From: Streptomyces griseicoloratus
Lineage (GTDB): Bacteria; Actinomycetota; Actinomycetes; Streptomycetales; Streptomycetaceae
Assembly (NCBI RefSeq): GCF_014534645.1
Contig: NZ_JACVQF010000127.1
Coordinates: forward strand, 1-64,000
Direction: 5' to 3'
DNA length: 64,000 nt
The notes below the pieces were generated by a model. That model saw only the letters and a program-made list of their open reading frames with translations. It had not been told where the DNA came from and made no database searches. Shown here piece by piece: positions 61,536 through 64,000 of the stretch (position 1 is its first letter; each line of letters begins with the position of its first letter). A program made the translations under genes and the position numbers.

Positions 61536-62468
61536 CTACAGCGGCGTGAGGTGCCCCGGCTCCGGCTGCCGGGGCGCCGGCGTCCCCGCGGCCCCCGCCG
61601 GCTCCGGCTCCAGCGCCAGTACGGTGGCCACCGGATGGGGATCGGGCGTCCGCGGCGTCGCCCGGCTCAGCAGGACCACGCCCCAGGCGGCCAGCCCTGC
61701 CCCGGCCAGCGCGAGCAGCACACCCGCCGTGCCGCCCTGCAGCCGCTCGCCGAGCAGGGACAGTCCGATCACCGCGGCGGCCACCGGGTTGGCCAGCGTC
61801 ACCACCGCGAGCGGAGCGCCGAGCCCGCCCCGGTAGGCCGTCTGCGCGAGCAGCAGTCCGCCGGTCGCGAAGGCGGCCACCAGCACCGCCACGCCGATCA
61901 CCTGGGCGCTGAGCAGCGGGCCCGAACGGTCCGTGACGGCGACCGTGACCGTCTGCGTGAGCGCCGAGGCGACCCCGGAGGCCACGCCGGACGCCGTCGC
62001 GTGCCGCAGGCCGGGGCGGGCGCCGGGCCACGACAGCACGCCGATCAGTGCCGCCGTCGCGCCGGACACCGCCAGCGCCTCCGGCACGCTCAGCACGTCG
62101 TCGGGCGCGGGCCCCGAGGCCGTGAGCAGCAGCGCGCCCAGGCCGAGGAGCGTCAGTCCGGTGCCCCGCCACTCCACGGCGGTCACGCGCCGGCCCGCGA
62201 GCCGGGCGCCCAGGGGCACCGCGGCGACCAGGGTGAGCGCGCCGAGCGGCTGGACCACCGTCAGCGGCCCGTACTTGAGGGCGACGACGTGCAGCAGCGC
62301 GGCCGACGCGTTGAGCCCGACCGACCACCACCAGGCTCCGCTGCCGAGCAGCCGCAGCGCGCCGGTCCCGGGACTGCGGGCGGCCAGCCGCTCCTGCGCG
62401 ACGGCCGCGGCGGCGTAGGCGACGGCGGAGACGAGGGAGAGCAGGACGGCGACCAGGGCGGCGCTCAT
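61536..62468 (-). CDS. DMT-superfamily (EamA-like) transporter
   Basis: A 310-residue membrane protein with nine to ten hydrophobic helices and an internal repeat (VVQPLGALTLVAAVPLGARL and VTLANPVAAAVIGLSLLGE share the EamA pattern). The substrate is unknown; relatives export metabolites or drugs. ATG 62468 overlaps the stop of the PAP2 gene (ATGA), so the pair forms an operon. It converges on the phospholipase gene with only 3 bp between stops. Confidence 0.85.
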   Translation of the reverse strand: MSAALVAVLLSLVSAVAYAAAAVAQERLAARSPGTGALRLLGSGAWWWSVGLNASAALLHVVALKYGPLTVVQPLGALTLVAAVPLGARLAGRRVTAVEWRGTGLTLLGLGALLLTASGPAPDDVLSVPEALAVSGATAALIGVLSWPGARPGLRHATASGVASGVASALTQTVTVAVTDRSGPLLSAQVIGVAVLVAAFATGGLLLAQTAYRGGLGAPLAVVTLANPVAAAVIGLSLLGERLQGGTAGVLLALAGAGLAAWGVVLLSRATPRTPDPHPVATVLALEPEPAGAAGTPAPRQPEPGHLTPL

Positions 62469-63268
62469 CGGCCCGCCCCCGCCGGCTCGGGCTGCTCGGC
62501 CGGCCACCGCTGCCGTACCGGCCGGCCGCGGGCCGCCGTGGTCCGCGTCCGGTGCGGCAGATGGACCACCGCGAGTGCGAGGCCGAGCAGGGCGGTGGCC
62601 GCGATCACGTCGAGCCAGTAGTGGTTCGCGGTGCCCACGATCACCAGCAGGGTCAGCACCGGGTGCAGCAGCCACAGCCACCGCCATCGCGACCGGGTGG
62701 CGACGACCAGGCCGATCGCCAGCATCAGCGCCCAGCCGAAGTGCAGCGAGGGCATCGCCGCGAACTGGTTGGACAGGGAGTCGGCCCGTGGCGGGCCGTA
62801 CACCGACGGCCCGAACACCCGGGCGGTGTCCAGGAGCCCGGTGGCGCCCAGCATCCGGGGCGGGGCCAGCGGGAAGAGGAGATGGAGCACGAGGGCCGCG
62901 CCGGTCACCGCGGCGAGCACCCGGCGGGCCCAGACGTAGTGCGCGGGCCGCCGCAGATAGAGCCATATGAGGAAGGCCGCGGTGGCCGGGAAGTGGACGG
63001 TGGCGTAGTAGGTGTTCGCCACGTGGACGAGGGTGTCGCCGTGCAGCAGCAGCGACTGCACCGCCCCCTCGTCGGGCAGGCGGAGGTCGCGTTCGAGGTC
63101 CCACACGCGGTGCGCGTTGCGGAATGCCTCCGCGGTGTGCCCCGTCGCCAGCTGCCGGCCGAACTTGTAGACGAGGAAGAGTCCTGCGACGAGCAGGAGC
63201 TCTCGGACGAGCGGTGGGCGCGCGGGCGCGTCCGGCTCCGCTTCTGCAGGCTCGGTGCGGGCGTTCAT
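62465..63268 (-). CDS. PAP2-family phosphatase, membrane bound
   Basis: A 267-residue integral membrane phosphatase. The PAP2 active-site motifs are split as FPLAPPRM (in place of a full KxxxxxxRP), PSLHFGWA and GTANHYWLDVIAA. This pattern matches the AUR1-like/inositolphosphotransferase group of actinobacteria, which act on lipid phosphates. It heads the PAP2-EamA operon and is divergent from the TetR gene. The intergenic repeats probably control it. Confidence 0.88.
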   Translation of the reverse strand: MNARTEPAEAEPDAPARPPLVRELLLVAGLFLVYKFGRQLATGHTAEAFRNAHRVWDLERDLRLPDEGAVQSLLLHGDTLVHVANTYYATVHFPATAAFLIWLYLRRPAHYVWARRVLAAVTGAALVLHLLFPLAPPRMLGATGLLDTARVFGPSVYGPPRADSLSNQFAAMPSLHFGWALMLAIGLVVATRSRWRWLWLLHPVLTLLVIVGTANHYWLDVIAATALLGLALAVVHLPHRTRTTAARGRPVRQRWPAEQPEPAGAGR

Positions 63269-63329
63269 CCCCCGGCCCCTTCGCTGACGGTGGTGCGTGT
63301 CGTGGTGCGGTTCGTGCGACGGATCTCAT

Positions 63330-63395
63330 CGATACGATCCCGTTCCGATACGCAAGTGTACCGATACGCCCGAGTACCGGTACACTGGCGTATCG
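63330..63395. promoter_or_regulatory. repeat array between PAP2 and TetR genes
   Basis: CGATACG occurs at 63330-63336, 63346-63352 and 63362-63368, exactly 16 bp apart. Its inverse CGTATCG lies at 63389-63395. A perfect 9-bp inverted repeat AGTGTACCG/CGGTACACT (63355-63363 and 63378-63386) overlaps the third copy. The array lies upstream of both divergent genes and is a strong operator candidate for the TetR protein. Confidence 0.65.
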
Positions 63396-63460
63396 ATAGA
63401 CAGGGGACACACTGGAGTACGGGCGCCTCGGGCGCCGTACCCGAGCGAGGAGCAGAGCCG

Positions 63461-64000
63461 ATGACGTCGCAGGCCGCGGACCGACCGGAGACGGTCGGCA
63501 CCTCGCGCCGCTCCAAGATCACGCCGGAGCGTGAGCAGGAGTTCTTCGACGCCGTGCTCGCACAGATCCGCGAGTGCGGCTACGACGCCGTCACCATGGA
63601 GGGCATCGCCGCCAGCACCCGCTGCAGCAAGTCCACGCTCTACCGGCAGTGGAAGACCAAGCCGCAGTTCGTGGCGGCGGCCCTGCGCTCCCACCGCCGG
63701 GTGCGCTTCGCCGGGATCGACACCGGTTCCCTCGCCGAGGACCTGCGCCAGGCGGCCCGGGCCGCGGGCCAGTGGCCGGCCAAGGACACCCTGCTCCAGG
63801 CGCTCGGCCACGCCGTCATGCAGGACCCGGAGCTCCGGTGCGCGCTGCGCGAGGCGCTCGTCGAGCCGGAGCTCGCCGCGCTGCGGGAGATCCTGCGGCG
63901 CGGGGTCGAACGCGGCGAGGTCGCCGCGGACCATCCGGCCCTGGAGTACGTGCCCGCGCAATTGTTCGGCGTGCAGCGGGTGCGTCCCGTCATCGAGGGC
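63461..64000 (+). CDS. TetR-family transcriptional regulator (3' end outside window)
   Basis: The first 180 residues are visible. N-terminal helix-turn-helix: VTMEGIAASTRCSKSTLYRQW (about residues 44-64), preceded by a disordered lead. The C-terminal ligand domain is partly visible (LREALVEPELAALREILRRG). ATG 63461 has GAGGAG upstream. It probably represses the divergent PAP2-EamA operon through the CGATACG repeats and regulates itself. Ligand unknown; membrane lipid or drug-like compounds are common for such settings. Confidence 0.9.
   Translation, partial: MTSQAADRPETVGTSRRSKITPEREQEFFDAVLAQIRECGYDAVTMEGIAASTRCSKSTLYRQWKTKPQFVAAALRSHRRVRFAGIDTGSLAEDLRQAARAAGQWPAKDTLLQALGHAVMQDPELRCALREALVEPELAALREILRRGVERGEVAADHPALEYVPAQLFGVQRVRPVIEG

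Noticed and set aside
1-64000. CRISPR arrays, tRNA genes, rRNA and intact insertion sequences
   Set aside because: No regularly spaced repeats of CRISPR size, no tRNA-like cloverleaf noticed by eye, and no transposase frame seen. A tRNA scan would be needed to be certain.

Overview
The window is 64 kb of very GC-rich actinobacterial chromosome. Codon use is strongly G/C in the third position, GTG and TTG starts are frequent, 4-bp NTGA stop/start overlaps are common, and Tat and lipoprotein exports are plentiful. The gene content (zwf-tal-tkt pentose-phosphate block, LacI-controlled sugar ABC operon, metallophosphoesterase/PPTase pair, large MolR/VWA/SWIM locus) points to Streptomyces. From memory, the left 21 kb resembles the S. 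coelicolor SCO666x-SCO667x region with extra genes inserted. I see no rRNA, tRNA, CRISPR array or intact insertion sequence.

Layout. 1-4.2 kb: zwf (cut by the window edge), tal and tkt on the minus strand, with a 35-bp dyad upstream of tkt and a divergent AraC regulator. 5.3-8.7 kb: VOC protein, secreted GH16-CBM6 beta-glucanase with a LacI-type operator, L,D-transpeptidase. 8.9-12.5 kb: overlapping MFS, secreted alpha/beta-hydrolase and IclR genes. 12.5-17 kb: MarR regulator divergent from SDR, amidohydrolase, acyl-CoA ligase and MaoC hydratase; this set matches the CoA-dependent beta-oxidative deacetylation of hydroxycinnamates (cou type). 17-21 kb: PaaX regulator, GH4 glycosidase, and a metallophosphoesterase/PPTase pair resembling mycobacterial PptH/PptT. 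21-23.5 kb: XRE plus ImmA/IrrE protease divergent from a lone MmyB-like ligand-binding domain.

23.8-31.9 kb: LacI regulator, sugar-binding lipoprotein, two permeases, GH13 alpha-glucosidase and a secreted GH87-type alpha-1,3-glucanase. Together they form a coherent alpha-1,3-glucan uptake and degradation locus. 31.9-38.4 kb: a NitT/TauT-type ABC importer, an IclR regulator and vanillate demethylase subunits VanA and VanB flanking a 57-residue Cys/His protein. With the cou-like operon this gives a route from ferulate through vanillate to protocatechuate. 38.5-46.3 kb is a patchwork: DUF1684, F420-type LLM oxidoreductase, MerR and its SDR target, FMN reductase, XRE regulator and TauD dioxygenase, mixed with three relics (peptide-binding protein fragment, frameshifted ROK regulator, HTH/HEAT debris).

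46.3-58 kb holds the most unusual block: a DUF4132 protein, a 1675-residue protein, a DUF5682-VWA fusion and a SWIM zinc-finger protein. It resembles E. coli yehI/M/P/Q, but no MoxR-type AAA ATPase (YehL) is encoded here. 58-64 kb: MFS transporter, Tat-exported phospholipase C, DMT-type transporter with PAP2 phosphatase, a repeat-rich intergenic region with three CGATACG copies at exactly 16-bp spacing, and the start of a TetR gene.
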